Made by a program: the position numbers and the translations under genes. This document shows positions 24,131 through 35,800 of a stretch of DNA of 64,000 bases, piece after piece. Source of the DNA: Paramacrobiotus metropolitanus. Its lineage: Eukaryota; Tardigrada; Eutardigrada; Parachela; Macrobiotidae. The DNA lies in NCBI RefSeq assembly GCF_019649055.1, contig NW_026570265.1, forward strand, positions 558,001-622,000, written 5' to 3'. The notes under the pieces are model-generated. The model did not search any database, was not told the origin of the DNA, and saw only the letters and a list, made by a program, of their open reading frames with translations. The stretch's first letter is position 1, and each line of letters begins with the position of its first letter.

Positions 24131-26596
24131 ATGCGGCACCATCGGACGCAGAAATCTTCCAAGCACAAGAAGATTAAGGTAGGAGCCGTAAGATGTACAT
24201 GTACAAATTAGTGGAAGTATTTTTAATCATTCCTCCGGCTTTTATTACTTTCCGTTTAGGCTATCGATCCCTTCTACAGCGGACCAAGGAGACAGATTAT
24301 GTTCAAGTAAGACTCTTACTTGAACTTGAAGAGTATTCACGTTTATTGTTGGTTGTTGTCAGTTCAGAAGTCAGGAGGGGTATTTTCGGATTTTCCTCTC
24401 ACTTCGAAGCTGTTGATTTGTTGTTGAAGTAATATATTGTACTTGGTGGAGCACTGAACAGAATTTGATTTTAGGGCTGATAAAAATGCCAATAAGCCTC
24501 CCTCGCTAGGCGCTGGTGTTCAAGAAGTTCCCAGAAGACTACGGGACATTGTGCGGGGAACAGCTGATTCTAATAAGCAAAAACCACAGAAACGGAAGGC
24601 CAAAGGATTATTAATGCATCAGCGCCCCGATTTCAAACAGGGAAAATACGAAACCCTCACGAATTTCTATCGGAGAATGGATAAAGCTGCGAGCGACGCG
24701 ATAACGAAAGCTGAACTCGAAATGCAGTTCGACGTACATTTCGATAAAAAAGGGAAAAATAAATTGACAATTGCTAAAAAGAAGGATCCCGTGACGAGTG
24801 AAGTACCGGCACCAAAAGTCTCGTAAGTCCGATTTTTTACCTACGTCCTATAAAGCTGATAGCAAGGGACAGCATACACAACGAACGAATATTATGTAGT
24901 ATTATGTGCTACTGTATTTTATTATTTATGTTGTCCTACCGGTCTTTATAAAACCGTTTTTTCTTGCTGGTTCAACCAGGTTGAAGCCGTTTCCGGTTCA
25001 GTGCTAATCAAACAGTCGGGACTCGGGAGCTTACATCTGGTCTCATAAAACGTAATGGGCTTTCGTATGGTTTGCAGAAAATCTCAGAAGCGAAAACTTA
25101 AACTTCAGAGAAAAGTGGAGGAAAAAATGGCTGAAGATGTGGATGAATTTGCTGAAATGGCAGGTAAGAAAACCATTGACGAGTCTGACACCGAAAGCTT
25201 ATTACTGCTGCAGTTAAGCAAGGATAAATTGGTTTAACAAATTACAAATACTAATTTTAACTACAGTACATTGTACAGAGTAATAGCCGCAGTTACAAGT
25301 TGTAAACGTACTTGTACCGAAGCAATAATCCCGAAAGGATACCTCCAGACTTTGAACCTGCACGCTACACACTAGCACTTGTTTTTCTAATTTTATATTT
25401 TTAAAATGTACATAACTGTAATTTTACGACAGTGCCTTTAAAATGTACTTTAGGCACGTAACCATTTCATAGCACCGGGGATGTTAATCTGAATTCTTAA
25501 CAAGATTTCGTCATGTTTGCAGATACGTTCACATTTGGTGAAGTGGTCGATGCTCCTCCTGACATCAAAGCAGCGCCACATAAAGCTCCCGAGCGAAAAA
25601 AGGTTTGTGTCGTATGTGGTGCCGGCGCCACAGACGCATTTGCGTTGAATTTTTTAGATCGTAAAACTGTTTATTACCTCTTTAGTTAGGTGCGCAGCCC
25701 GTGCGCTTCCTGTGCATCAGGAATAAATAAGTCAAATGTTGTCCCGACCGATAAGTAGCGATCGTTTCCCACCTGCTTCGGACTTGTAGATACAAGCCCG
25801 GCTCGAAATTTTTAGACCGCCGTAAGCGGGATATTTGAGAAACGTGGGCTTGAGCCATACATGGTGCTCTACGCCAGTGCATTCAGTGAAGAGTAGATAA
25901 AATCTAGCCTTACTGTGCGCTGTTCACTGCGTCGCGCTTAAAGCGGTCTAAAAATTTCGAGCTGGGCTTGTACGTAAAGACTACATCTCGACAAACTGAA
26001 ATAATTTTATCTAAATTCTAAAATGTAGATTTTTCTAACAACAATCGCTACACTTTGCACTATGACTACAAGCTTCTTATTGATCAATATGGTGCACTGT
26101 GCTTTAATGTATTTACTTTAAAAACCGGCGGTTTTTCGGTTCAACGCGGGGTTAGTATTTCATTGGCCTATCAATAATGCATGCAGTCCCGCACCGTACT
26201 TAAGTTGACCTCAAAATTTGTCTCCTTTTTCATAATTCATTTTCGTTACATCCTACTTTAATTACGAACGCCTACGCAGTTGTCTCTACCCAGCTGGAGT
26301 TACAGTAGAACGTTGAGAGAATTTTTCAAACAGTGAAACACATGCTTGCTCCAAGTGGTACCTACAGTCTACAGATATGTTTGCAGGGCGGGAAAAAGAA
26401 TCTGCTTTTGTTAAAAAGTGTTTCTGGATCGTCGGGCGTACACCCAAATCCTGACAACTTTAATTCTTCTTCGAAGACAACCACACAATCGATCTCATCA
26501 GCTCGGCAAGAACAACTTCGCCAAGAATCTGTTCAAGCCTACCGACAACTCAAGAAGCAGCGAAATTTAATGCTTTCTAAACCTGGAAAAGCATAA
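24131..26596 (+). CDS. CCDC137: CCDC137-like basic nucleolar protein
   Basis: Six exons in consistent phase: 24131-24178, 24260-24306, 24475-24822, 25078-25163, 25523-25602, 26387-26596; 272 residues (human about 289). The protein is very Lys/Arg-rich. Family landmarks in order: an N-terminal HRTQKSSKHKKIK basic start, VPRRLRDIVRG, a Lys-rich middle with predicted coiled coil (SQKRKLKLQRKVEEKMAED), DTFTFGEVVDAPPDIKAAP, and near the end SARQEQLRQESVQAYRQLKK. The human protein localises to nucleoli and chromosomes and is reported to retain the retinoic acid receptor; a biochemical activity is not known. Intron 5 contains a small TIR element. An AATAAA begins two bases after the stop, so the 3' UTR is probably very short. 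Confidence 0.89.
25793..25970. mobile_element. 178 bp TIR element (MITE) with TA target duplication
   Basis: Inverted repeats of 28 bp match at 27 positions: 25793-25820 (CAAGCCCGGCTCGAAATTTT...) and 25943-25970. The dinucleotide TA flanks both ends (25791-25792, 25971-25972), as expected for Tc1/mariner-type insertions. The interior has no coding capacity. It sits in CCDC137 intron 5. Confidence 0.82.
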
Positions 26597-26597
26597 A

Positions 26598-26603
26598 AAT
26601 AAA
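26598..26603 (+). terminator. Candidate polyadenylation signal of CCDC137
   Basis: AATAAA starts two bases after the CCDC137 stop codon. The spacer to the convergent GNL3 stop is only 54 bases, so cleavage would fall within or near the GNL3 3' end. Confidence 0.6.
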
Positions 26604-26650
26604 AAATGCTGTGATAAAGATTTGTCGTTGTGGAACAGCAACATCGCCCA

Positions 26651-29600
26651 CTATTCATCCATGTTGTCGCTAATAGATGCGAAATTCAATAAAGAATCCA
26701 TCTGCTTCGCCATTGCAGTAGCCGTTTTATCTGTAAAATTATTTTCAAGATTCTGACATAACACGAATGTATAACCATCTTTTTGTCTGAGTTCTTCGAA
26801 AGAAATAGTGTGATATAAATAATATTACATCTCGAATACCTCTTTTAACTTTCAATTTTTGCCGTCGCTTCAGAATTTTATTTTTCTGTTTACTCCACTG
26901 TTGATTGCCCTCTAAACCCATTGCAGGGTCATCCGAAATCCATTCATCATCCGAGTCACCCTTATCACTTTTAGGGAATTCAACTATCTGAACGGCTCCT
27001 TCGTTTTTGGCAGAGGATTTTTCCATTTCTTCGTCACTGACATCCAGGTCTTCTATTGCCGTTGTTCTCATTTCGTTCGTTTCAGGCATTTCATCGACCA
27101 ACATTTTTTCATCATCTTCCAGTCCATCCAAATCAAACTCCTTACTCATAGTGCTTACTAGCTCTGAACTGAGGTGCACTGATGTAGTGTGTTTTTCTGG
27201 AGGGAGCGTATGATACGAAATCTTTCCCCTATAAAACAACATTAAATTATGCATTTAAAATACTGCGAATAATTTACAGCGAATATCACTTAATTAGGCA
27301 ATTCGGATTAAAACATCGCTCACTTTCCCAAAGATGCCCCATCAGCAACTTTAAAATAGTAGCCAAGATTTCACTTTGTTACACGATGATTTCACTTTTC
27401 GTTTTAGCCAGTAATCAATAAAAAAAAGCAGCTCTTACCCCACCCAGTCCTGCAGTATCACGCGGGCAACTTTTGTTACATCAGGGATTCCACCCTTTTT
27501 CAGACATCCTCTTTTCAAAGCAACTAACGCCAGAAACTGCAGAGCATCCGCAAAGTCGGGGATTTTATAATGCAGCATCAGCTGCACTTTAGAACACTTT
27601 TTCAAAATAATTTCAACCGGTTCCACTGGATCGGAAATTGCATCCACCTAGCGCGACACGATAGAAATTCTTGACAACGAGGAAAACCAAAGCAAAATGC
27701 AAGCCTCGCAAACAAAAAAATTCACGTTTCGGCGGCTTCCATTAAAACTACCCACCTTAACAGCATTACGCAAAGCCACAAGAGCAGTGTCCCCTTCTTT
27801 GGCAAAAAGCACACCAGGACTATCCAACAGTGTTATGTGCTTGTCCAGGTGAATTTCCTGCATGGATCTACAAGTGGTAAAATGACGCATTACAAAGTTG
27901 AAATTATAACAGAAGAGAATTACAAATCAATACGAACTGAAAACAACTTGGAAGCCTAATCACGGTCAATACAATTTATAATGCTGTATAAAAACAGTAA
28001 GTTATTTACTTGGTAACACCCGGTGTGGCTCCGACCATGCAAGACTGTTTCCGTTTGAGACTGTTGATGATACTGCTTTTTCCGACATTAGGCAATCCTA
28101 GAAAATTATGTTAATTTTCTCGTTACCGCTCCTACAGATTTTCTACATGAAGATTTACAACCAGAGAAACCTTTTCTTACCAACAATGCCAACTCTGATT
28201 GATGTACTAATGCCTTTATTTCGGCAATAATTGCCCAGAATCTTCATCAGCATACTGGAACCAAAGCATTTGGATGACTGTATCAGGTCCGGCTTTGCCA
28301 GATGTACAGGCACACGGCATTGGCTCTATAAAACAAAATCACAAGCAATCGTGTGAGATAGGCCACCATCTTTCGAATAAAATCACAGCAGAATTAAAAA
28401 ACTCAATGCAGGCTAAAGTGCAGAAACTTAAATTTTGTTAACCGGGAAAACTCTATTAGTGCGCATGCCGTATTAACAAATTTACATTTTCAATAACCTT
28501 TGTTTCAAAAAAAACTATCATCGACCATATGCAACAACTTCACTGTTCGAAAAGATGTCATAAATGCTCGTATCGTACCAGACGTGACCGTTGATTTTGC
28601 GTGGAAGCTTTGAAAGGGATCGTAGGGAGTTCTTGTCTCAAATATTTCAGCCAAGCGAGCAGATTGGCTTTCGGAATAAGATCTGAGAACGGAAAAACAG
28701 CGACTTCGGTCCATTTGAGTACAAATAAATTGTGCATTTTCATTACCGGCACTCGGAGCCACGTACTTACCACACTTGTTAAGAACAAGTACGAGACGTT
28801 TATTCTGGCCAGACTGCAGTATCGTGTTTTCCAGCTGTTGACATCTGGTTCCCAATGGATCACGTGCATCCAACACCTCCAGAATCACGTCTGCAGCTTC
28901 GATTACCTACCACACAATAAATATAAAAAACCGGTGAAATCTTTGTCTCTCCAAAACTGTTAGTCCGGTATGCTATACCTTTTTCACCTCCTTGTAGTAT
29001 GTTTTCAATGAATTATCGTACAGCTGATCCAGCTCTTTACTGTTTACAACGGTGTCAGGGGATTTCCTTTGCTGAAATGCCGCACCGCGCTTCTGCGCAT
29101 CAGCGACTACGCTATCCAAAGTGCGTTTCTTTTTAGTATCCGCTTTTTTGTCGAGTTTTCGCTGCTTCTTCTTTTCAAAGTCCTAAGAAAGCACAAAGAA
29201 CTCGATATGTCTACAACTGCTGTCGACCACAAAGCGCACAGAAAATTCTACGAAGTATAATCAATCGCGTATTCCATAAATCATAAGCGACCACAGCCCA
29301 CAGGTGAACAGATCTACTGTAGACCATACAAGTATAATGTATTGCTGCTATTGCACTTATAGTAATCAATAATCTAACGCAATAAAGCCAACCTTTCGTT
29401 TTTTTTCGGCGAGTTCGCTCAGAAGCTGTTCTTTAAATGGATACGTATTCGGCACTCCTGGATCCTTCTTCCGACCTACAGAACCGAAAGCAACAGGATA
29501 ACTTTCTGAACCGAGCACCAAATCGCCATTAAATTGAATAACGATTAACTAGTTACTAATGTAAATTAAGTACAGTAATGTAAAACATTACCCTACTACA

Positions 29601-30007
29601 CGGGAGTGACGGGACACTAAAATAGTCCGCATTAAATATCTTGCAAAGGGAATCAATATGAAAATACAGTAAACAAAAGCGACTTCTTAACAATTTTCAG
29701 GAAACATACCTTTTCTTTTATCCGGATTCTTTTTGGCTTCCCGCTTCTGTTTTTTATTGTGCTCTTTTACCTGAAAAATGGGGCTGTGCGTAAACAAAAT
29801 GGAGCGGCCAGGACTCTGGTCTGGTGGACGAAATACACGGAGCTCACCTTCTTTTCCACCTTCCGAATCTGCTTGGAACTGACGCGCTTGCTCTTCTTTT
29901 CTAAAAACCAAAAACTTGAGAATCCATCCGAAACATTGTAGAGCCCAATAACGTCGCGCCGATACATGTATGTAACTCGACGTACTTTTAAAGCCTTTAG
30001 TAACCAT
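26651..30007 (-). CDS. GNL3: Nucleostemin-like nucleolar GTPase (GNL3/GNL3L family)
   Basis: Thirteen minus-strand exons: 30007-29986, 29900-29848, 29770-29710, 29475-29393, 29182-28979, 28906-28771, 28682-28579, 28325-28181, 28097-28010, 27867-27756, 27647-27439, 27228-26840, 26730-26651; 561 residues (human GNL3 549). The order is: a Lys/Arg-rich N-terminus ([15 protein letters not shown]) for nucleolar targeting and RNA binding, a coiled-coil ([20 protein letters not shown]), then a circularly permuted G domain with [11 protein letters not shown]4 NKCD (184-187), G1 GLPNVGKSS (270-278) and G3 DSPG (314-317). An intermediate domain ([15 protein letters not shown]) and an acidic tail follow. 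The family acts in late pre-60S ribosome assembly. The permuted G4-G1-G3 order is normal for this group. Whether it is GNL3 or GNL3L is not decided; many invertebrates have one ancestral gene. Confidence 0.95.
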
Positions 30008-30826
30008 TCTCTGTTACGCTAAATGGTTCGCTGGAATAAATAACCCAAATCAAAAACAAAATTGTATGTTCAAGGAGGAAAGATCTAAGGTATCCCTTGA
30101 AAGTAAAAACTTCAAATTTTTTCGCAATTAGAAAATCACTGTAAATGATTTACAGTAAATCAAAATGAAAATGACCCGCTGACTGGGTAGTGGGTACTTC
30201 GAGGTTTCGCATCGACATGAACCCATAAGACGAAAACGGTGAGCATTATGTCGGATCACCGCACCCGCCTCAGGGCGCAATGTTTGTAGAGCTATTGTGC
30301 CACACAAATTTTAAAACTTTTTGAGTTTCTCACAGTCAGTTTCTCACTTTTCAATGATTCACATGTAAAATGCGTGTACAGTACTTATGTACTTTACTAT
30401 TATCAAAATATCTACATTTATATTAATAACGAATTTTTGTACCGTGAACATTGAACTAACTCAATTGTCCACTGCATTTTCTATTGGGATATTTATTGTT
30501 ACTTACGTACTGTACATGCTTACAAATCATAATAACTTCAGATAATATTATTTATACAGTAACTAGCTGACCATTCTACAAGAATTCTCTTTTTGTTTAG
30601 TGAGGGCGAAAGGTAGCCAAACTACAAGTTAAGCTTTTCACTTTTATTTGAGTGCTTACTTAGCACTCAGTAACCAGGAGTTAGTAATTAATGTGAAAGC
30701 ATTCATCAATCCAATTTATAACTGGACACAAAAATCATTCAATTGCATTGTACATTATACAATCTGCTCGTTATACTTACAAAGTTAGCACGTAAACAAC
30801 AAAAAGACGATAGAAACGGCGCCGTA
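30008..30826. other. Spacer between GNL3 start and mL43 stop
   Basis: The 819-base spacer must hold the GNL3 promoter and the mL43 3' UTR. A minus-strand AATAAA (plus-strand TTTATT near 30644) is a plausible mL43 polyadenylation signal, about 180 bases past its stop. Nothing else was recognised. Confidence 0.5.
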
Positions 30827-31865
30827 TTATACAGCCGGCACCTTCATCGAAGTCTCGATTCGTTCTTCGTCCGGATTGGCGACTTTAACATTGTCCAAGC
30901 CGCCTTTTTCAGCAATCTCCAAGACAAGTTCTGTGGCGGTCTTGGTCCCGGTGGGTTTTCGGAAGTGCTCATTGTTGGGAAACGTTAGCAAATTCCAATC
31001 GGTCGGTTGGTTAGTAAAGGGATGCCACGGGCCTTGAATGGAGGGATGGTGAGTTGTCTGGTCTTTAATAAATCTGACAATCTCAAATCCTGAACGGCAA
31101 CGCATGTAATCCACCCATTTCATGATTTCCTCCCGACTGTAATTCGGGGCAGTCAAATCTTCTTTCCGACCGTTCACTATAAGGAAAACGTTTACGGTGT
31201 ATCGGGTAAAACACTGAGCCAATCCTATAAGTACTGAGTACTTTTTTACTGTTTCACATTTTAACGCCAACATGATTCACAGGTATGTCAGTCATCCTCG
31301 GTTACAAATTTTGATACCAGTACACTCCATACACGCACTTTCTAAATTTGTATAAGCGAATTTTTACTTACGATATTCCGCGTGCAATCTCGGAAATTGA
31401 TGTCGCTTGGGCTGCAGATAAACTACGATTCCCGGATTACGCCGCGCAAAGTCTAGTAAGTCGTACTCGATGAAATCTCTGAAAAGCATCAAAACACTGA
31501 TCAATCCATACCGAACCAAAATAATTTCCGTTCTGTCCGGGCGTTCAGCGACATTTCGTGCACCAGACGAACCGGTGTTCTACAGAATCTCTACGCTCCT
31601 TAAGTTGTAACACTAAAACACAATCTTGCTCTCCTAGATCCATCACATATTACAGCGACTGCATTTCTAGTTTCCCTCAAACCCAGATAGCATTCTTTAG
31701 TCGCGTCGGCATAAGTAAGTACTACGGTGCCAGTTCTTACCTCATTCCACGACTCGCTCCCTGTTCTTTGCAGAATCGGAAAGTTAACCTCTGCAGCTGG
31801 CACACGTATCGACCAAGGCCATTCTGTAAAATCGCTTTCAGATATCCTTTAGGATCGCTTATCAT
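30827..31865 (-). CDS. MRPL43: Mitochondrial large ribosomal subunit protein mL43
   Basis: Three minus-strand exons: 31865-31741, 31478-31372, 31176-30827; 193 residues. Family landmarks run through it: [17 protein letters not shown], then [41 protein letters not shown], and [18 protein letters not shown]. The residue pairs at both junctions (AGA, CTG) agree with the family. The N-terminal half has the thioredoxin-like L51/S25/CI-B8 fold found in mL43 and in complex I subunit NDUFA2. The start at 31865 reads directly into the conserved block without an intron. The C-terminal ~40 residues are variable in the family. Confidence 0.94.
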
Positions 31866-32863
31866 TCTAACGGGGAATTTCACGCGGTATTACTGGTTCT
31901 GCAGACTGCAGCAAGATTCCGTCTCTAAATCCCGACTGGGAGCACAAGTACTGGAGAACTCAGAAATCCTTAAACGTTTTCCTTTGAAGTTGTGCAAACA
32001 TCAGATTATGATTTTAAGCAACACAAGCAGCAAAAATCAAGGTAAAATTAAGAATACAACTCGAATGAAGTAGCGACTTATCACTCATACACTAAACTCA
32101 TCGTAAACCGGAACAAAATAAATGAAAAGACTAACGTATATTTTAAGTTAAAGTACTGTACTAAAAGAGTAAAATGTGGAATGTGGATAACACTTTAAAG
32201 AAGTGTGAGATCTTACTGAGTTGGCTCGCTTCGGTCGCTTCACAAGACCGAAGGAAGGCTAGAGACCTAAGGCTTAAGGCGACTACTCTGCACCAGCTGA
32301 TCATGAGACACCCGTGCTCGGCTTTCGGCATGATGACTCATAAAGCTGCGCTGTGTGCACTGTGCGCAGACCGCCCCAGGCGCTTTGAAATTTCAAACAA
32401 CAAGGAGAGAACAAGCAAGGTCTGTGCAACACGGCTGCAGTGAAGCGCACTTGTCTCGCTCATTTGGCTCATAGAATGATGTAGTAAGAAGTTTCCAGTC
32501 CTGTTCCACCAACATTTGCCATCGTTTTCCTTGAAAGCTCGAACTTGTACTGTACTATAGCTGGCTTTTAATTTTCATCCTGAAATTATTGGTTGTTTTT
32601 GTCGTTCGTCATTTGTCTTAACGGCGACAAGGTTTGGCTATTAACAGCAGACATTCCTTGACCAAGCATTTGAGCATTACTACAGGTACGGCTATGGGCT
32701 GGCAGTGGCTTCGGTTAAAATTTTAATTACGTATACGGTGCACGCTGAACGAGTACAGCTCTCAGTCATGATTAAAAATATAAAAAGAACAACAGGAGTG
32801 GTTTTATAGTGCGTTTCTGCGTACTGTAATTATTTATTTTGTTGCTGTAGTTAGTTGAAAGTA
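31866..32863. promoter_or_regulatory. Divergent spacer between mL43 and the PB1-like gene
   Basis: About 1 kb between divergent starts. A GC-rich patch at about 32190-32460 stands out from the A/T-rich background and is the likeliest promoter or noncoding first-exon region. No RNA gene or known motif was recognised. Confidence 0.45.
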
Positions 32864-35800
32864 ATGCAAGGCAAGAAGCCAGTTCTTACGAATAAAATGG
32901 CTTCCTCGGCGGTGGAATCTCCGGACACGATTAAGGATTTGATGGCATTTGTGCGCTTTGGTCCGCAAAATTTCGTAATTAGCCTCAACCCGTACGATGG
33001 CTGGGAACAATGGCAAAGAGTGGTAAGTTATTTAGTCTGTTATCCGATATTATAAAGACATCGTACTGTAGAGTGATAATAATAATATATTCTACGCTCC
33101 TCATGGTCAGCCTGATTTGCCATTGTGTTTGTGTTTTCTCTGTATTTCATATCTATATTTTATTATAATAGAATTTCTTCGTGAATAGAATTTCTTCGTG
33201 ATGACATTGTGTTAAACTTGTTACTATTTACAGTTTCAGTACTAAGAATGTGCTTCCATCAGCTGTTATCAATTTTGCAGTTATCCGGATTAGCGCCCGT
33301 TCCTGTGGAAATCGTTTTACTGCCTCCAAAAGCTGCCTGTGCCCATGACAAGGTGATAATCATTTATTATATTTCATTCTCTATTCGTGTTTAAAGTTTA
33401 GACTTGATATGACGATAAGTAACGCAAAACGGGTCGAATCCACTGCTCTTTTACTTAATAAATCCTGAACTGACTAGTGAGAACCAATGATTCTTTTCTA
33501 GGGTATTTCTATTGTGGACCGACGCAGTTATATGGAGGCCATGAAGGTAATCAGTGAGTCACAGTGACAATGCTAACATGGAGATACTCATTTCATTTCA
33601 AAGCTGTTCGATTCTGACAATGCACAAATAATAATGTAATTCTGTCCCATCTGTGCACAGGTTGTCGAAACAGTTCGCAAGAGCAAGGAAGTTCTTCGAT
33701 TTGTCTTGCATGCCGTCAAAGATGACAGAAATCTGGAGTTGAAGAAACTGGTCTCGACCTTGTCGGTACGCTTATGATTTCTCTAATGCGGCGTTTTAAT
33801 TTCGTGGTTGGGTAATTCTGAAAAGGAAAAAATTCGCCATCGTTTGGTTATTATCCTTAGATGGGCGCGAAACATGAAATCAACAAGGCTGTAATGGTAA
33901 GATTTATCTCAGTGTGTCCGGTGACGTCATTTCAGTTCGTGTGTAACGGTTCATATTTTAATAAATATGACACTGCGTATGCGCTGGCTGTGAACTTGTG
34001 ACTAATGTGAAAATGACAGTGCGTTTATTTAGGATCCCGCGTCATCCTCGACAAGTGCGAGTACCAACGCAAGTGTTGCAGGCAGTGGAACCGAATGTCC
34101 TCCATGGGCACTGGAGGTATCTTGGTCTTCTTAATCAAAAGTTAATGATGCATGAGATACCATACATTTTATTTACAGATGAAAAAAGAACTGATGGATT
34201 CTCTAGACCAACGTTTCCATGAAATGCTGACTAGTGTAGATTCAAAATTGTCTTTATTTGGCTCCCAGATGACTGAAAGTCTGATTTCAATCGCCAGCAC
34301 GTCGCCGCCGCAAGCTGCCAGCCAGAAATCAGGATCATTCGATAGCGGTTCTATCGTGGCATTAAATGGTCCCGATAATTCTCCTAATGATTCCAAGGAG
34401 GCAATCCCACGTATGGTTTGTGGAGCCGACGTCCCAAAGTGGATCAGCGGACTTAATAATGCACTGTCCACCCCGGCAAATTCGGAATGCGGAAGTGTTG
34501 TGGTTGTGACTCCTCCGGAGTCGTTTGATCTTCTGGGATTTGATGCTAACCCAGGTAATGCGTGTTTGTCTGCTGCAGAATGTTCAAGCCAGTGGAATTT
34601 GTGATTTGCAGTCAATCAGGAGAAGGTCAATGCTGAAAAACAACAGTGCGAATTCGAAATCATGAAGACTGAAGATGTGGAGGTGAACAGTGAGACCGGC
34701 TCCGTGGTGTACGTGGAAACTGACGGAGAAGAGGAGGATGACTATGCTAATCTGCGTTCTTGGGCTGGTGAAGGAATAATTACTCCAAAGGCGTTTCAGG
34801 AACAAGATCAACAACAGGAGAACAATAGTGCATCTATGGAACAGTCTTTCCATTCTGTTGCCGCGGAACCGATTCCGCTTAATGATGTCCAGGAGACCAT
34901 TGTATATAAACCCATGTACGTCGCTGAACCGGAAGAGACGAATCGTATTCAAGGAGAAAGTGATGTTGGAGATGTCCCTGTAACCGTGGAAGGCGTGCAG
35001 CAGGCGGTTCCTAGCCAGGACGCTCTACCGGAAAATTTGAACGCTATGCAACCACTGGACGAACAAAATCTGTTCAGGTAAGTGGTGGTGTGATTGCTGT
35101 CACCACTGTTTACCACCGTCATTCAGAATTGTTACATTTGTAGCCCGAATTCTGATCTTGGAACCATGTTATTAAGCGCGGCTTCGTCCATTGCGACTGG
35201 GTTTATGCAGTCGATGGAGACACTGTCCCGTACTATCCGCGACTATGAACAGCGCCGTGCTCAGTCGGAGGGACAAGCTCTCCTTCAGGAGCCAGTACAA
35301 CAGCAACAGAACTTGGTCGCCTCTGATAATGAAGTAATTCCGGAAAGTGTTTCAGAGGTATTGTTGCACTGATGACAAAAGTTATTGGTTTATTACAAGA
35401 GGAATAGAGAACGGGTTACCCATGGTCGTGAGCAGCGGCTCCACGAGACCCCTGACGACCTCGGGACATTTTTTTAGAGCAAATCTGACCTCGGGATAAT
35501 TTTCAGCGCATTTTTTTGATACAGAAACCATTTTTCAAAATTTTTTTCGGAAGAAAAAATTTCTGACTGCCGGGGCCCCATACGCCCCTCAAATACCATG
35601 GGCGGTTGCAATGGCGCCACAAAAACAGCTTTTATTTTGGCCTATTGAACACTTTTTCTAGGTAAATCGATATCGCTGGTTCTGAATATGTTGTCAGAAA
35701 AATTGTTTTAGTTATACGAAAGACGAATTTAAAGTTTTAAAATTTTTGGATAGTTTTTGCAAAATTTTGTTTTTATCGAAAAAAAATTATTTTCTTCGAT

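Noticed and set aside
32190-32460. tRNA or other structured RNA in the GC-rich patch upstream of the PB1-like gene
   Set aside because: No A-box/B-box pair or cloverleaf could be fitted by eye, and no known small-RNA motif was seen.
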